A stretch of 64,000 bases of DNA, from NCBI RefSeq assembly GCF_002105155.1, contig NW_019028993.1, positions 124,001-188,000 on the forward strand, given 5' to 3'. Shown here piece by piece: positions 1 to 12,583 of this stretch. This DNA comes from Lobosporangium transversale (taxonomy: Eukaryota; Mortierellomycota; Mortierellomycetes; Mortierellales; Mortierellaceae). The notes beneath the pieces were generated by a model. That model had not been told where the DNA came from. It made no database searches and saw nothing but the letters and a program-made list of their open reading frames with translations. Position numbers and translations under genes: made by a program. Position 1 is the stretch's first letter. Every line of letters begins with the position of its first letter.

Positions 1-387
1 TCGCTCTAGATAGCAGAGGTTCTCTTCTAAGAGTGCTTGGGAGTAAGGTCCCCAGATGCTGACCATGTGAGAGCCCCAGTCGGTGAGGTCTTTGGACTTG
101 ATCAACTCTTCTAATTGCGAACGGATCTTTATTTTTTTAGTGGAGGTCTGTTCCTTACGGATTAGATCCGCTCCAACGGGTTCTGGAACATCAAGATGTT
201 CATCAATATTGCCAAGGAACCCGAACTTGTTATTGAGGAGCTTGAGTAGGAGCAACAAGATCAGCCCTTGTGACCATAACCCGAAAAACCAAAGTGTGAA
301 ATATGACTGTCACAAAAGGAGAAAAAAATTAAAATTAAATTAATGCATTGATGGAATTTCGTAATTTTAAGAGAAAGTTTCAAAGAG

Positions 388-424
<37 letters not shown>

Positions 425-1574
425 AAAACTTATTTCATTATGATGCTCTAATAATATTCTTACGATAAACCATGCGAATGTCTCGGTAGGATTTCTCCAG
501 TGCATGACGCGATCGAGATAAAGCCCAAGGGACTGGACAGGGTTGGTAACATCATACAGTCGACTCAATAAAGTTCTCATTTTAGACCATTGGACTGGCT
601 CGACCTTGCGAATCTTGTCATCTCGCGCCAAGGATTCGATAAAATATCTCGCATACTTTTTTTTTTTTTTTTTTTTTGTTTTGTTTGTGTCACAACCACA
701 TGTTTAGCATAACATTCATGATGTTTAGTTCAGCTGTCTGATCGCGCAAGGGCTAGACTTAAAGAAAAAAAAAAACTGCGTTTTGTACTCACCGCTAGGA
801 TATAGAGACGCACTTCAAAGACACGCTTTCCTGATTCTGCTTCGACCCTTGTAAAGTCCTCGCGATCAGGAGGCGGCAGTTGCTTTTCAGTCGTCCTTCG
901 TCGTCGAATCTCTTGAACGTGTCTATCAAACTGAAAGGAAATCTCCTCCTTTTTGATACTGGGTGACATCGTTTGACCTGTCTGACCTGTTTGGCCTGTT
1001 TGGCCTGTTTGGTCTGCTTGGCCTGTTTGGCCTGTTTGGTCTGCTTGGCCTGTTTGGCCTGTTAGAGCCGTTTGGCCTGTTTGGCCTGTTTGACTTGTTT
1101 GGGTTGTTTGAAGCGTTTGAGCAGTAGCAGTAGTTCTGTTCGACGCCTGTGCAGGTGCTACTGGCCTGACAGGCTCATCAGGATATGCACCGCTCAGTTC
1201 TCTCGCCTGCTTCGACTGTGAAGGAGTGGGGGTCAATGACGGTTGGATTGTATGAACAGGTGCCCCTATTGGCTGAGTCTAACGACAGTGAAATATCAGA
1301 TTACGTATTGGATTTGAAATATAATGTCATTGCTCAAGCACCGTCAAAGTCAAGAGTTCTCTTTTTCTTTTTCTTTTTCTTTCTATACAGAACATACAGC
1401 ATCAATAGGACCCTGCCACTTTGATAGACCTGGAGGAGGGTCGCGTTCAGGAAGAGCCTCAGTGGCAGATTGTGTAGGCTGAGTGTATGGCTCAGTGATG
1501 ATGGATTTGGTCGAGCCATTTTGCCGCTCGGCTAAAGGAGGTGAAGTTATTAGAATGTCTCTGTTATTTGACAT
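1..1574 (-). CDS. Membrane protein, 5' part only (GRAMD4-like?)
   Basis: Four exons read on the minus strand and all join in phase: 1574-1398, 1215-793, 655-464, 306 to beyond the window edge, giving at least 366 residues. The N-terminus is Ser/Thr/Pro-rich, followed by a QTG-rich tandem repeat (about residues 94-140), a basic stretch with RRRR, and a helical region containing MHWRNPTETFAWF. After that comes a strongly hydrophobic segment (LILLLLLKLL), probably a membrane helix. The W-R-N-P motif just before a membrane segment is seen in ER-anchored C2/GRAM-type proteins, and GRAMD4 is one possibility, but I cannot confirm it because the C-terminus lies outside the window. The gene is divergent from UTP4 with a 342-bp shared upstream region. 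Gene structure is well supported; the product name is not. Confidence 0.5.
970..1125. repeat. Coding minisatellite, 9-bp unit (ggcctgttt)
   Basis: About a dozen imperfect copies of a 9-bp unit lie inside exon 2 of the minus-strand membrane protein gene. They encode an alternating Q-T-G/Q-T-A-D tract. Units vary by single substitutions (ggcctgttt, ggtctgctt, gacctgtct). Copy-number change would keep the reading frame. Confidence 0.85.
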
Positions 1575-1770
1575 GATAGGGATAATTGCGGAAAAAAGAA
1601 AAAGAGAGAGTGAAGATCAGCAGGAAGCAGTAAACTCGTATTTGAAGCAAAAAAAAAAAAAATGAACGGTCTGGAGTGAAAATCGTTGGAACAGTTAAGC
1701 AATTAGCCAAGCAAAAAGACGTGACTATCGATTTGCTTCATGCACGTGAGTATGTTTATGTTTTTAGACC

Positions 1771-1812
<42 letters not shown>

Positions 1813-1916
1813 CATGGCTTTCTAAGGGCATGTTGACCTTCTTTTTATTTTTATTTTTTTGGTTCTTTCATTAATACATCTATCCTTCCGTTGCTTCTGC
1901 TCTATTTGAACAAGCC

Positions 1917-3739
1917 ATGGAAGTTCACAGGTGTCGATTCGTCGACTACATCCCCTCCGCCATCAATGCCCTTTCATTTGCACCCAACACTACTAGACCT
2001 ATCCTTGCTTGTGGACGGGCCAATGGAGATATCGAAGTCTGGAACCCAAAGCACGAGTGGACCTTGGAAAAGGTAAACAAACGCTTATTCCATTCTCCTC
2101 ATTATCATTCATTTCTTTTCTTTTCTTTTAAAAAATATAAAAGATCATCGTATAACTTACTCAGTCTAAAAGCGTTCATTCTCAACGACTACTTGATATA
2201 CAACGAACAAATAAAAAAAAAAAAACTGATCGATCTATTATGGTCTCCTATCTTATATTCAGGTTATTCCTGGAGGCAAAAATACATCTGTAGAGGCTCT
2301 TGCTTGGGCCCATCAAACGATATTGACTGAAGACGAAGATTTTTGGGATTCTGAAAGGGAGAAGCAGGCTGCCATCAAGAAGTTAATCAAGACACCTCCT
2401 AGACTCTTTTCAGCTGGATTGAATGCTGTTGTCACTGAATGGGATCTGACAACTTTGAAACCGAAGGTAAAGGAGGAGTAAAAATGAAAAAGAAAAAAGA
2501 AAAAAGAAAAACAAGGGAGACGCCAAATGGATCAAAGTACTCTAAAAGGCAGTCGTCTCGTAAAAGAAAGACTCTCCAAACTAAAGGATCAAAACCTTAT
2601 AATGGAAATAGCGATCGGTCGATTCTCATGGAGGCGCTGTTTGGTGTATGGCCACCAACCATGCAAACACTATCCTAGCTGTGGGATGCGAAGATGGTTG
2701 CGTTCGTCTTTTTGACATTGCAGACGGAGAGCTGGCGTTTATCAGATCATTCGACAAGCAAAAGAGTACGTTCATTCACACATTCAAAATGAACTGTGTA
2801 TATCTACATTGTTGTTTCGCGAGTTACCTTTTATCCATCGCTAATGCTACAGCACCCACCCGATCGGATTTATAGCTAGGATCTTGTCATTAGCATGGTC
2901 ACAGGATGATAAGCACATGGTCACTGGGTCCGCAAATAGCAGTATATATAAATGGGACGTTGAGGCTGGACGTGTTGTGTCGCGCATGACTGTTGATCGT
3001 GTTTCTGGTGAGGACACCCTCGTGTGGTCCGTCAAGGTCTTATCCAACGGCGTCATCGTCAGTGGCGATTCCTTGGGGCATGTCAAATTCTGGGATGGAT
3101 CAAATACAACCATGATCCAGTCTTTCAATGCCCATGGTGCCGATGTTCTCTGCCTTGCTGTTGGAAAAGTATGCCAATGAAATCTTGTCAACTTGAAGTC
3201 TACTACATACTACACTTTTTCGAAACTAATTCTTAAACACTCTTTAAAAAAAAAAGGATGCTACCTCTGTATTTTCAGCAGGAGTCGATCGCAAGTGCAA
3301 TCAGTACCGCTTTGTAGAACAGCCTGCACCAAAGATGACAGGAAAGAATGGAAAGAATGGAAAGAACGGATCAGTCACTGGTAAAACAGAGATGGTTACA
3401 AAATGGATCCTTACTGGATCAAGGCGGTTCCATTCACACGATGTCCGCGCATTGGCTTTGGATGAAAGCAGGAATGTTGATGCACTGGTTTCTGGAGGGG
3501 TGGACGTAACAATGGTCGTTTGCTCAGCTGCTCAGTTCCTTGAGAACAACCAACGTCGATTGACGTATGTCCCCCAAAGGCCTGTTGTTTCTTTCAGTAA
3601 GAGCAAACGTCTTCTTCTTTGCAGGCAGGAGCGTGGTGTCAAAGTCTGGCGTCTTGGAAAATGTAAGCAAAGGCAAAATATCATTACTATAATCCGAGGC
3701 AGGAAAACGTTTTGTATTTTGCTAAAGGCCCCTTTAACT

Positions 3740-3771
<32 letters not shown>

Positions 3772-5390
3772 CCTTGTTATTGCTCAACGCTTCAAGCTGC
3801 TGCTGCTGTTCTGCCATTCTCAGAAATTGAAATTGGAGCACATATGGACTTGATTGAGCCCCAGCAGGCGATGCTTGAGATGACTTTTAAGGATGATCGC
3901 AACCTCACAGCCTCTGCACTATCAGAAGATGGTCATTGGATCGCTGTTGCCGATGTCGAGGAAATCAAGCTCTTTCGAGTTGATGAACATGTAAGGTTAC
4001 AAGATAATCCTGTCTAAAAAAAAAAAAAAAAAAAAAAAAAAAGGTGGAGCTCTTTAGGTGGCCTGAATTTTTTTTTTAAAAATTTTGGTATTAATCAACT
4101 CGTGTATTTGCTTTAACTTCAGCCCTCACATCCTGGCAAGCTAATGGTCAGGAAACAAAGGTCATTCCCAGGTGTTCGTGGAACTGGAGCACACTATCTG
4201 GCATTCACCCCTGATAGCACTCGTCTTGTCGTTGCGTCTACAGATTCAAATGTCGTTGTCGTTGACATTTCTCAATGGGAAAGTGGGAAGTTTGATATTT
4301 TGCGCAGATTTGGTCAGCATAGAGGCACAGACGGAAAGGATCTAGAGTCTATGGATGTTGATGAAGAAGATATTACTGGAGAGCATGATCAAGTCGAGAC
4401 TGTTATTTTAATGTCTGTCTCTGCTGATGGACAATGGTTGGCTACTGGCGATCTCAAAAACAGGATCTTTGTCTTCAATCTTGACACACTTCAGGTATGG
4501 ATTACTGGATTGCAGTATTTTTATTTTTTTTTATTTTTTATTTTTTATTTTTTATTTTTTATTTTTTATTTTTTATTTTTTATTTCTGTTGTTGTTGTTG
4601 TTGTTGTTGTTGTTGCTTGCTTGTTTGCACAGCTGAATTACAACAGTGTTAGTTTTTTACTTTTTGTTTTTATTGATTGATTGATTTTTTCCGATTCCCG
4701 ATCGCTCCTCTGTTTACATAGCATCATGCAACCCTTCCAGTTTTCGACGCCCCTATTACAGCTCTTCAGTTTCACCCATACTCACCCACCCTGGTCATCC
4801 CCACGGCCAGTAATGTCTTTTATCTCTTCAATATTGAAACACGTCGCCTCACGGATTGGTCTCGTGAATTTTCTTCGGATAAACAGTTCCCAACTAAATT
4901 CCTTGGTCTCAAAGACAAGATCCAAGGGATCGCCTTCAATCCCGCTCGTAAAAACACGTTGCTCGTTTGGGGCGCCAACTATATCTGCCATGTGGATCTG
5001 GAGCAAGGTGTTGGTGATCGCAATGCTATTTTGAATGTCGGTAAAAGGAAACGGGTGGATAGGGCACAGGATCAACTGCGGAAGCAACAACGGGAACGTA
5101 GGATGAAAAAGTATGCAGATTTGGGCATCGTTCCAATGCCCGAGCTCGAGTCTGGGAACGCTGTGGTGGTATTAGAGGGCAAAAAGGCGCGTAAAGTGTA
5201 TGCTGCCTCCACAAATTCGACTGAAGAGGAAAAGACAGAGGACATTAACTTTCAGTTGCTGCACAAGTTCCAACCTCTGATGTTTGTAGACTTTGTAGAA
5301 GACAATTCTCTGGTTGTGGTTGAACTCCCGTTCATCAAAATCTTGTCGAGCTTGCCACCAAGCTATTACCGCGCCAGCTACGGTACATAA
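1917..5390 (+). CDS. UTP4: U3 snoRNP component UTP4 (Cirhin), WD40 protein
   Basis: Eight exons join in phase: 1917-2072, 2263-2466, 2612-2765, 2876-3168, 3257-3662, 3797-3990, 4123-4494, 4722-5390, giving 815 residues (yeast UTP4 is 776, human 686). UTP4 is a t-UTP/UtpA subunit of the nucleolar small-subunit processome, needed for pre-18S rRNA processing and rDNA transcription. Family features seen: start MEVHRCRFVDY, the VDSHGGAVWC block after the first blades, repeated WD40 blades (LFDIADG, YKWDVEAG, VKFWDGS), a basic linker rich in K/R near residue 700, and a C-terminus ending LPPSYYRASYGT like other UTP4 proteins. Start ATG is the first in frame and directly precedes the conserved N-terminal blade. 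Several introns hold A or T runs of 20-30 nt. The next gene, EIPR1, is co-oriented but functionally unrelated. Confidence 0.95.
4505..4615. repeat. Low-complexity (TTTTATTT)n/(GTT)n tract in a UTP4 intron
   Basis: The last UTP4 intron contains roughly ten ttttatttt-like units followed by about ten gtt triplets. It lies between the donor at 4495 and the acceptor ending at 4721, so it is not coding. Confidence 0.9.
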
Positions 5391-5789
5391 AAAAAAAAAA
5401 AAAAAAAAAGAATCAAAGATGTTACGTTTTCTTTTTTTTTTTTTTTTTTTTGTTTCCTTGTCAGATTGTATTTCGTATTCTTTTCTTTTTTATTCCTCTT
5501 TTACTTTAGATCCATATTCCCTCATATTTACTTTTACTCCTTTACTTCTTTCATGGCATTTAAAATAAACAAAACGCATTTACCGTCAAAGGATGAATTC
5601 TATTACAATGTTTTTATCAAGGTCAAACAAAGATCTTTTGCGGATCAAATTCAGGGCAGAAATGAAAAAAAAAAAAAAAAAAAAAAAAAAAGCCACGCTT
5701 TGTGCAACGAACCTTATCCTCGAAAGGCAATTGGACAAGGAACACATGCACTGCACGATGCATTTACCTCTAGTAGGACATTTCTCTCC
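5391..5789. other. Spacer between UTP4 and EIPR1
   Basis: A 399-bp AT-rich spacer with an A-run at 5390-5409, a T-run at 5431-5451 and an A-run near 5664-5690. No ORF with recognisable similarity. It must contain the UTP4 3' end and the EIPR1 promoter, but I see no defined motif. Confidence 0.7.
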
Positions 5790-7268
5790 ATGGAAACAAC
5801 AGAACATCGGTCTTGTGCCTATGGACTTCGGCATCAGGTACAGACACATTGCCCTGCATCAAGAGGATACTGGCTAGCAGTCTGCAACAAGACAAACAAA
5901 CAAAAAAAAAAAAAAAAAGAAATAACCAATAGGAACACCTTGTTTATCTGACAAACTCAAGTCGACGTCTTTTTTGTGATAACAATGTTATTAGACACGT
6001 TGCCTGTCAGCCATCAAGTCGAAGGATGGCAAAAGTAGATTCATCATTGGCACTCAGGAACTCTTGAGACCGAATGAGGTAAAAACGTTTGACCTCAAAA
6101 AAAAAAAAAAAAAAAAAAAAAAACAATAAAATAAAATAAAATAGAATAGAATCAGGTGTATCGAATTCGACAACGTTCATGAGTTCTGGTTAATGGCATC
6201 TATTGAATATTGAAGTGAAAGAAGACTTGCTTCAGATGATATTTCATCAACAGAGCAAAAAACAATAAAAAGAAAAGAAAAGAAAAGAAAAGAAAAGAAA
6301 AAGAAAGCATTCACATTCCTGCTCGGCTTCTTTTAGGTTCATCTTTTGACGTTTGACGAAGACATGTTTGAAATCAACACTACGATATTTGATCATCCTC
6401 ATGAGATTTGGGATATTGCAGCATCGAAAGAAGATCCAGATTTGTTTTTCACTTGTTACAAGCAAGGTAAGGAGCTTCCTGTTGCTATCCTATGGTAGAA
6501 TGAATCCCAAATATCAAAGTCCAGCTTGCCTAACCTGGAAGTTTTATTATTATTATTATTATTATTCGGTAATGGTTAATAGTTGTTGATGGAAAGAAAA
6601 TACAGAGTAAGGCCTCCCTTTGGAGGATGAAATACGAAGAACAGAACACTGAGGAGACCGATCCTGAGAGACCACATCATCATCAACTGAGAGGAGAACT
6701 GGAGCATGTATTGAGCCTCGATGTGGGAGATGGAATAGTCAAGAAGTAAGGGGAAAATGTCAATGGGGTTGCGGAAAAAAAAAAGATTCCTCTTGTCTGT
6801 GTTGGCATGGCCATGGGCCGCTGACTGTTGACGCGCCTGCAATGTTTTTTTTTTTTTTATACTTTTCTAGAGTTATTTGGCAAGACAATACTGAAGTCAT
6901 CTCTGTAGAAGACTGGCGGATTTGTATATGGGACATTGATATCAAACAAGGCACAGCCAAAGTATAGCCATGCTTTTTTTTCTTTTAAACAAAAAAAAAA
7001 AAACTTTCCCCGCTGCCAGGTCAAGCTATAACTCTACCCTTTTTATATGTCTATATGTATATACTTAGTTGACTGGATCGATCGATTCACCAGATAAAAA
7101 GTTCAAGTTCACAAGTGCAGTTATGAACCCCCATGCTCAAGAGGTTGTAGCTATATATGGCCGGTCTATTCAAGGCTGGAATTTGAGTTCTCTAAAGTAA
7201 GTGCCCTACCCACAAAACATCTTTGCCCTATTGCTAGGACACCTCTAGGAAGCTGATGAGGAACGAAC

Positions 7269-7300
<32 letters not shown>

Positions 7301-7493
7301 CCTTATCGCTTTCCTAGGCCTACATTCACCATCAAAGACTCCCAACCGGCACTCCTCCTTTGTATTGATTATAATCCCAACAGACCTTTCCAAATCGCAA
7401 CGGGTGGAGATGACTGTAAAGTCAGGATATGGGATGTACGGAATCCGACTGCAGGACCTCTTATGGTTATACAGGATCACACCCATTGGTATG

Positions 7494-7532
<39 letters not shown>

Positions 7533-7637
7533 ATGTATTTCCCATTCCTGCTCAAGGGACGAGCAGAATCCTGATACCATGGCTCGTGCTTTTCATCTTG
7601 AGCGTTGAGCCAAAAGAATTTGATGCGGCTCTGTTGA

Positions 7638-7674
<37 letters not shown>

Positions 7675-8193
7675 CTTTACTCTTTCTATGTGGACAATTG
7701 GGGCTCCTTTGGCTCGTTTCAATTCGGATAGGGTGTGGTCAGTAGCGTACAACAAGTTTCATGATCAATTAGTGCTCACATCCAGCTCGGATTGCCAGGT
7801 GAATCTGCAGAGCATTGTATCGATTTCAACAGGTGCTGATTATGCGTATGGGGACACAGAGGATGCGGAACAACAGGACCAGGATAGTGACATGGCGGAG
7901 AACGAAGCACAGGAGTAAGTCAAATCGAAATGGATTTTATTCTTCACTCTTCTATTCAATATACATGCTGATGCTGACGTATAAACTTTTTTTACTTTTT
8001 ACTTGTTGATAAAATGAACAAATAGTGCACCAACAGATGGACTGGTGCAGGCATTTGACCAGCATGAGGACTCTGTGTATCAGGTAGCATGGAGTGGCGT
8101 GGATCCATGGTTATTTCTATCATTGTCGTATGATGGACGAGCGGTGATGAATCAGGTCCCAAGTGAAGAGAAGTTCAAGATCATTATGCACTG

Positions 8194-8194
<1 letters not shown>
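5790..8194 (+). CDS. EIPR1: EARP-interacting protein 1 (EIPR1/TSSC1), WD40 protein
   Basis: Nine exons join in phase: 5790-5837, 5995-6078, 6337-6466, 6583-6745, 6871-6961, 7069-7196, 7318-7488, 7732-7914, 8026-8194. The product is 388 residues, essentially the same length as animal EIPR1 (387). EIPR1 binds the EARP and GARP tethering complexes and acts in endosomal recycling and dense-core vesicle traffic. Family signatures seen: FIIGTQ near the N-terminus, HPHEIWDIAASKED, ATGGDDCKVRIWD, SSDCQVNLQSIVSIS, and the C-terminal EDSVYQVAW...SLSYDGRAVMNQVP. The C-terminal ELLL-type tail is replaced by FKIIMH. The acidic insert (about residues 310-330) before the last blade is typical. Start: the ATG gives METTEHRSCAYGLRHQ, matching the conserved YGL..Q motif. 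The first exon is only 48 bp, so it is the least certain. Confidence 0.93.
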
Positions 8195-8224
<30 letters not shown>

Positions 8225-8894
8225 AGAGAATAAAGAATACAGACCTAGGATTCTAGCATTCCCAGTATCTCAGGATTTGCAGCATCCCCATCCTTGTATC
8301 CGTTAGGAAAAATGAAAAAAGTTGTTGGGTTGCAAGGGGAAGAGGGGGGGGGATAGGATGATTGGTATGTATATATGTATGGCAGATGTATGGCAGATGT
8401 ATGGCACATGTATATATTGCGATATGCAGGACAAGACAAGAAGTCTTGTTGAATTTAGATGGATATACAACTCAAAAAGGCCATGGATGGGCCATGCATT
8501 GTTCTTTTTAAACAAAGATGGACCAATGCTCTCAACAGGACAAGATGGTTTTTCATAACGTGGTCCAGTGTAACCAAACCAATTGCAAATGCAATTAAGA
8601 ATAAATAAATCAATAAATAAATAAAAATAAAATTAGAGCAACTAAATTATTACTTTTCTGTCTTTTTTATTCTTGCAAAAACAAAAAAGTATTTCATCTG
8701 TTGCTTACATTCCATTCCAACTGTAGTCCCATCTCTCCTTCCCTTTTCCTTTTCCTTTTCCTTTTCCTCTTCCTTTTCCTCTTCCTTTTCCTCTTTCCTC
8801 TTTCCTCTTTTCTTCTTCTCCATACTCTCATATCCCTCTCCTTCTCTCTCTCTCTCTCTCTCACTTTGCCATCACTTCACAGCCTTCATTCACC
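8195..8894. promoter_or_regulatory. EIPR1 3' end and pyrimidine-rich septin promoter
   Basis: The first part has an A-run (8194-8221) and short degenerate repeats of gtatggcagat around 8376-8412. From 8731 to 8875 the strand is almost pure pyrimidine (cttttcctttt repeats, then a CT dinucleotide tract), ending 20 bp before the septin ATG. CT-rich blocks just upstream of the start are common in strongly expressed fungal genes. No coding sequence is seen. Confidence 0.6.
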
Positions 8895-9029
8895 ATGGCC
8901 ACTGACATTGGTAGGATGATCCTTTTTTATTTCTTTATTTTTATTTAAAAGTCCTTGTTAACTCTTCTGCACACCCTATACTAAACATTCCCCCCTCTTC
9001 CTTCCTCTTTCTCTCTCTCTCCCTCTCTC

Positions 9030-9075
<46 letters not shown>

Positions 9076-11641
9076 GTCCTCTTCCTTCTTCCTGTCTTTC
9101 TTTCAACTTTTAGCAAACCCCATCTCTCCTCCATCATCCAACAAGGTATGTTCTTTGATTGCATATCTCTCCTAGGCCTGTATTGCTTATTCATTACCTG
9201 CATACCTTTCAAGTCTACATTGCATCCTATTAAAGCACAAAGCAAATCTACAGTGACGATCCATGGGATTGTGCCATCCATTCAACGGGTTATATTAATT
9301 AAACAAAAGAAAAAGATCTTGGGCTGGGAACTCTTTTTTTTTTTTTTTCTTTTTTTTTCCATGCTGACCGTGCCTGAGTCTGGGCGGAGGGGTCAAGAGA
9401 CAGTGCAGAAAAGACCACGCTCTAACATCAAATCTGTATACCATTACCCATTTATTATTTTTTTTTTTTAGGCCGCGATCAATGGCGCTCTTCGCAAAAA
9501 GTTGCAGGGCTATGTTGGTTTCGCCAACTTGCCAAACCAGGTCCACCGCAAGTCCGTCAAGAAGGGCTTCAACTTCACAATCATGGTCGTTGGTAAGATC
9601 TCTATCATCTACTCTCTCTTTCTCCCTCTCCCACTTTTTCCTACCCTGCCCTGCCCTGCTCTCTCTCTCACCGTTGGTTCTTTCTTACAATCTCTGTAAT
9701 GGAGCTTGGCTCTGCTCGTTATATGTTTACATGTCTGGGTTGCGCTTATTTGGCTCCTGCTCCTTTATTTTTTCTCTCTCTCTCTGTCTCTCTCGTATTT
9801 GAGAGATGGGCTCGCAGACTTTTTTATTTTTACACCATTACATAAAATACCAGTCGCCTATTTGAATCACACTGAGGGAACCCATTCATTGCACCGGATA
9901 AAAGACTCCACCTTGGTCTATCTACAGCACTACAATACCATCCTTACAGATTGCCTGTTGCGTGGCCATCATCTCACTCTTGGCTGTTGCTTAGTATTCC
10001 TATTGCTCATCTTTCTTTTTTTTTTTTTTTTTTTCTTTCTTGTTCTTGATCACAATTGGGACTGAACTCTAGGTGAGTCTGGTCTCGGCAAATCGACTTT
10101 GGTCAACACTTTGTTCAACGCCCCATTGTATCCTCCAAAGGAGTACGCCCCTCTTACGGAAGAGAGCCCAAAGACTGTTGGTATCCAACTTTTCAGTACC
10201 GATATTGAGGAGAATGGCGTTCGTCTGAAGCTCAACGTCGTCGACACTCCCGGTTTCGGTGACTTTATCAACAACGAGGACAGGTTAGCCAATTGAAGGA
10301 TAGTGTTAGAATCTCAGTCATGAATGAAAGGAACACTCCGCTTTTCTCACGCATGAACCCCCCCCCTTTATACAATCATTAGTTGGAAACCCATCCTAAA
10401 GACAATCGAAGGCCGATTTGATGCCTACCTTGAGCAGGAGAACCGTGTCAACCGCAGCAAGATCACCGACACCCGTGTTAACGCATGTCTATACTTCATC
10501 GCCCCCACTGGCCACTCTCTCAAGGCTCTGGACATTGAATTCATGAAGAGATTGCACAACAAGGTCAACTTGATCCCCGTCATTGCCAAGAGTGACACCA
10601 TGACCCATGAAGAAATCGCTGCCTTCAAGGAGAGAGTAAGTCCATTCTGCCATTTATTAAGCACTATCGCATATACATATCAAACTTACATGGCAACATT
10701 TAGCACTTTTTTTTTTTATTTTTTTTTTTTTTATTATCTTTTTCTGTAGTCAGAAAGACATGTTAAACATTCTCATATTACCTATTCATTTATTTACTAT
10801 TTAGATTCTCTTGGACATTGCTCACCATGACATTAAGATCTATCATGCCCAGCACTATGATTCTGATGACATTGAAACTATCAATGAGACTAAGGATGTC
10901 ATGGTAATGTCTAATATCCATAAAATGGGATCTCGGGCTTCTTTAAGGCTTCTGTAACCTTTTTTTTTTTTTTTTTTTTTTGTACAATTATGTTAAGTTT
11001 TTTTCTTTTCTTTTCTTTTCTTTTCTTTTCTTTTCTTTTCTTTTCTTTTCTTTTCTTTTCTTTTCTTCCTTTTCTTCTTTTCTTTCGGTTTATAGAGCAA
11101 AATCCCATTCGCCATTGTTGGTTCAGATAAAGCTATCGAGACCCCTGATGGTCGCCATGTCCGTGGCCGTAAGTACCCCTGGGGCGTCATTGAGGTCGAT
11201 AATGAGGACCACTGCGATTTCGTAAAGTTGCGCCAGATGCTGATCCGTACTCACATGGAGGAACTCAAGGAGTTCACAAACGATATCCATTATGAGAACT
11301 ACCGCACAGAGAAACTCCTCGCCATGGGCTACCAGCAAGACAACTCTGTCTTCAAGGAGATTGATCCCGTTGCCAAATTAGAAGAGGAGCGTGCAATGCA
11401 CGAAGCCAAATTGATAAAGATGGAGCAAGACATGAAGCATGTCTTCCAACAGAAGGTCCAAGAGAAGGAGGCCAAATTGACACAGTCAGAGGCCGAGCTC
11501 TACGCCAAACACAAAGAGATGAAGGACGCACTCGAGAAGCAGCGTCTAGATCTCGAAGAAAAGAAGAGGAGGATCGAACAGGGTCGTCCTATCACTCCAG
11601 AAAAAACCAAGAAGAAGGGCTTTGGCTTTGCTGGAAAGTAA
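8895..11641 (+). CDS. CDC3: Septin, CDC3/AspB type
   Basis: Seven exons join in phase: 8895-8910, 9114-9145, 9472-9592, 10073-10283, 10383-10635, 10805-10903, 11096-11641, giving 425 residues. Septins are GTP-binding proteins that polymerise into hetero-oligomeric filaments at septation and branching sites. Seen in order: the polybasic membrane-binding stretch ([11 protein letters not shown]), the P-loop GESGLGKST, switch G3 DTPGFGD, G4-type AKSD, the septin unique element ([11 protein letters not shown]), and a C-terminal coiled coil from about residue 325 ([13 protein letters not shown]...). The block [17 protein letters not shown] is typical of the CDC3/AspB/Spn1 subgroup. Exons 1 and 2 are tiny (16 and 32 bp); the ATG was chosen because only [16 protein letters not shown] links in phase to exon 3. 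Introns carry CT and (TTTTC)n repeats. Confidence 0.93.
10998..11075. repeat. (TTTTC)n tract in a septin intron
   Basis: About fifteen 5-bp units in the last septin intron, directly upstream of the acceptor at 11095. It probably extends the polypyrimidine tract. Confidence 0.9.

Positions 11642-12583
<942 letters not shown>

Noticed and set aside
8376..8412. gtatggcagat short repeat as a regulatory array
   Set aside because: Three imperfect units only, with no known motif.
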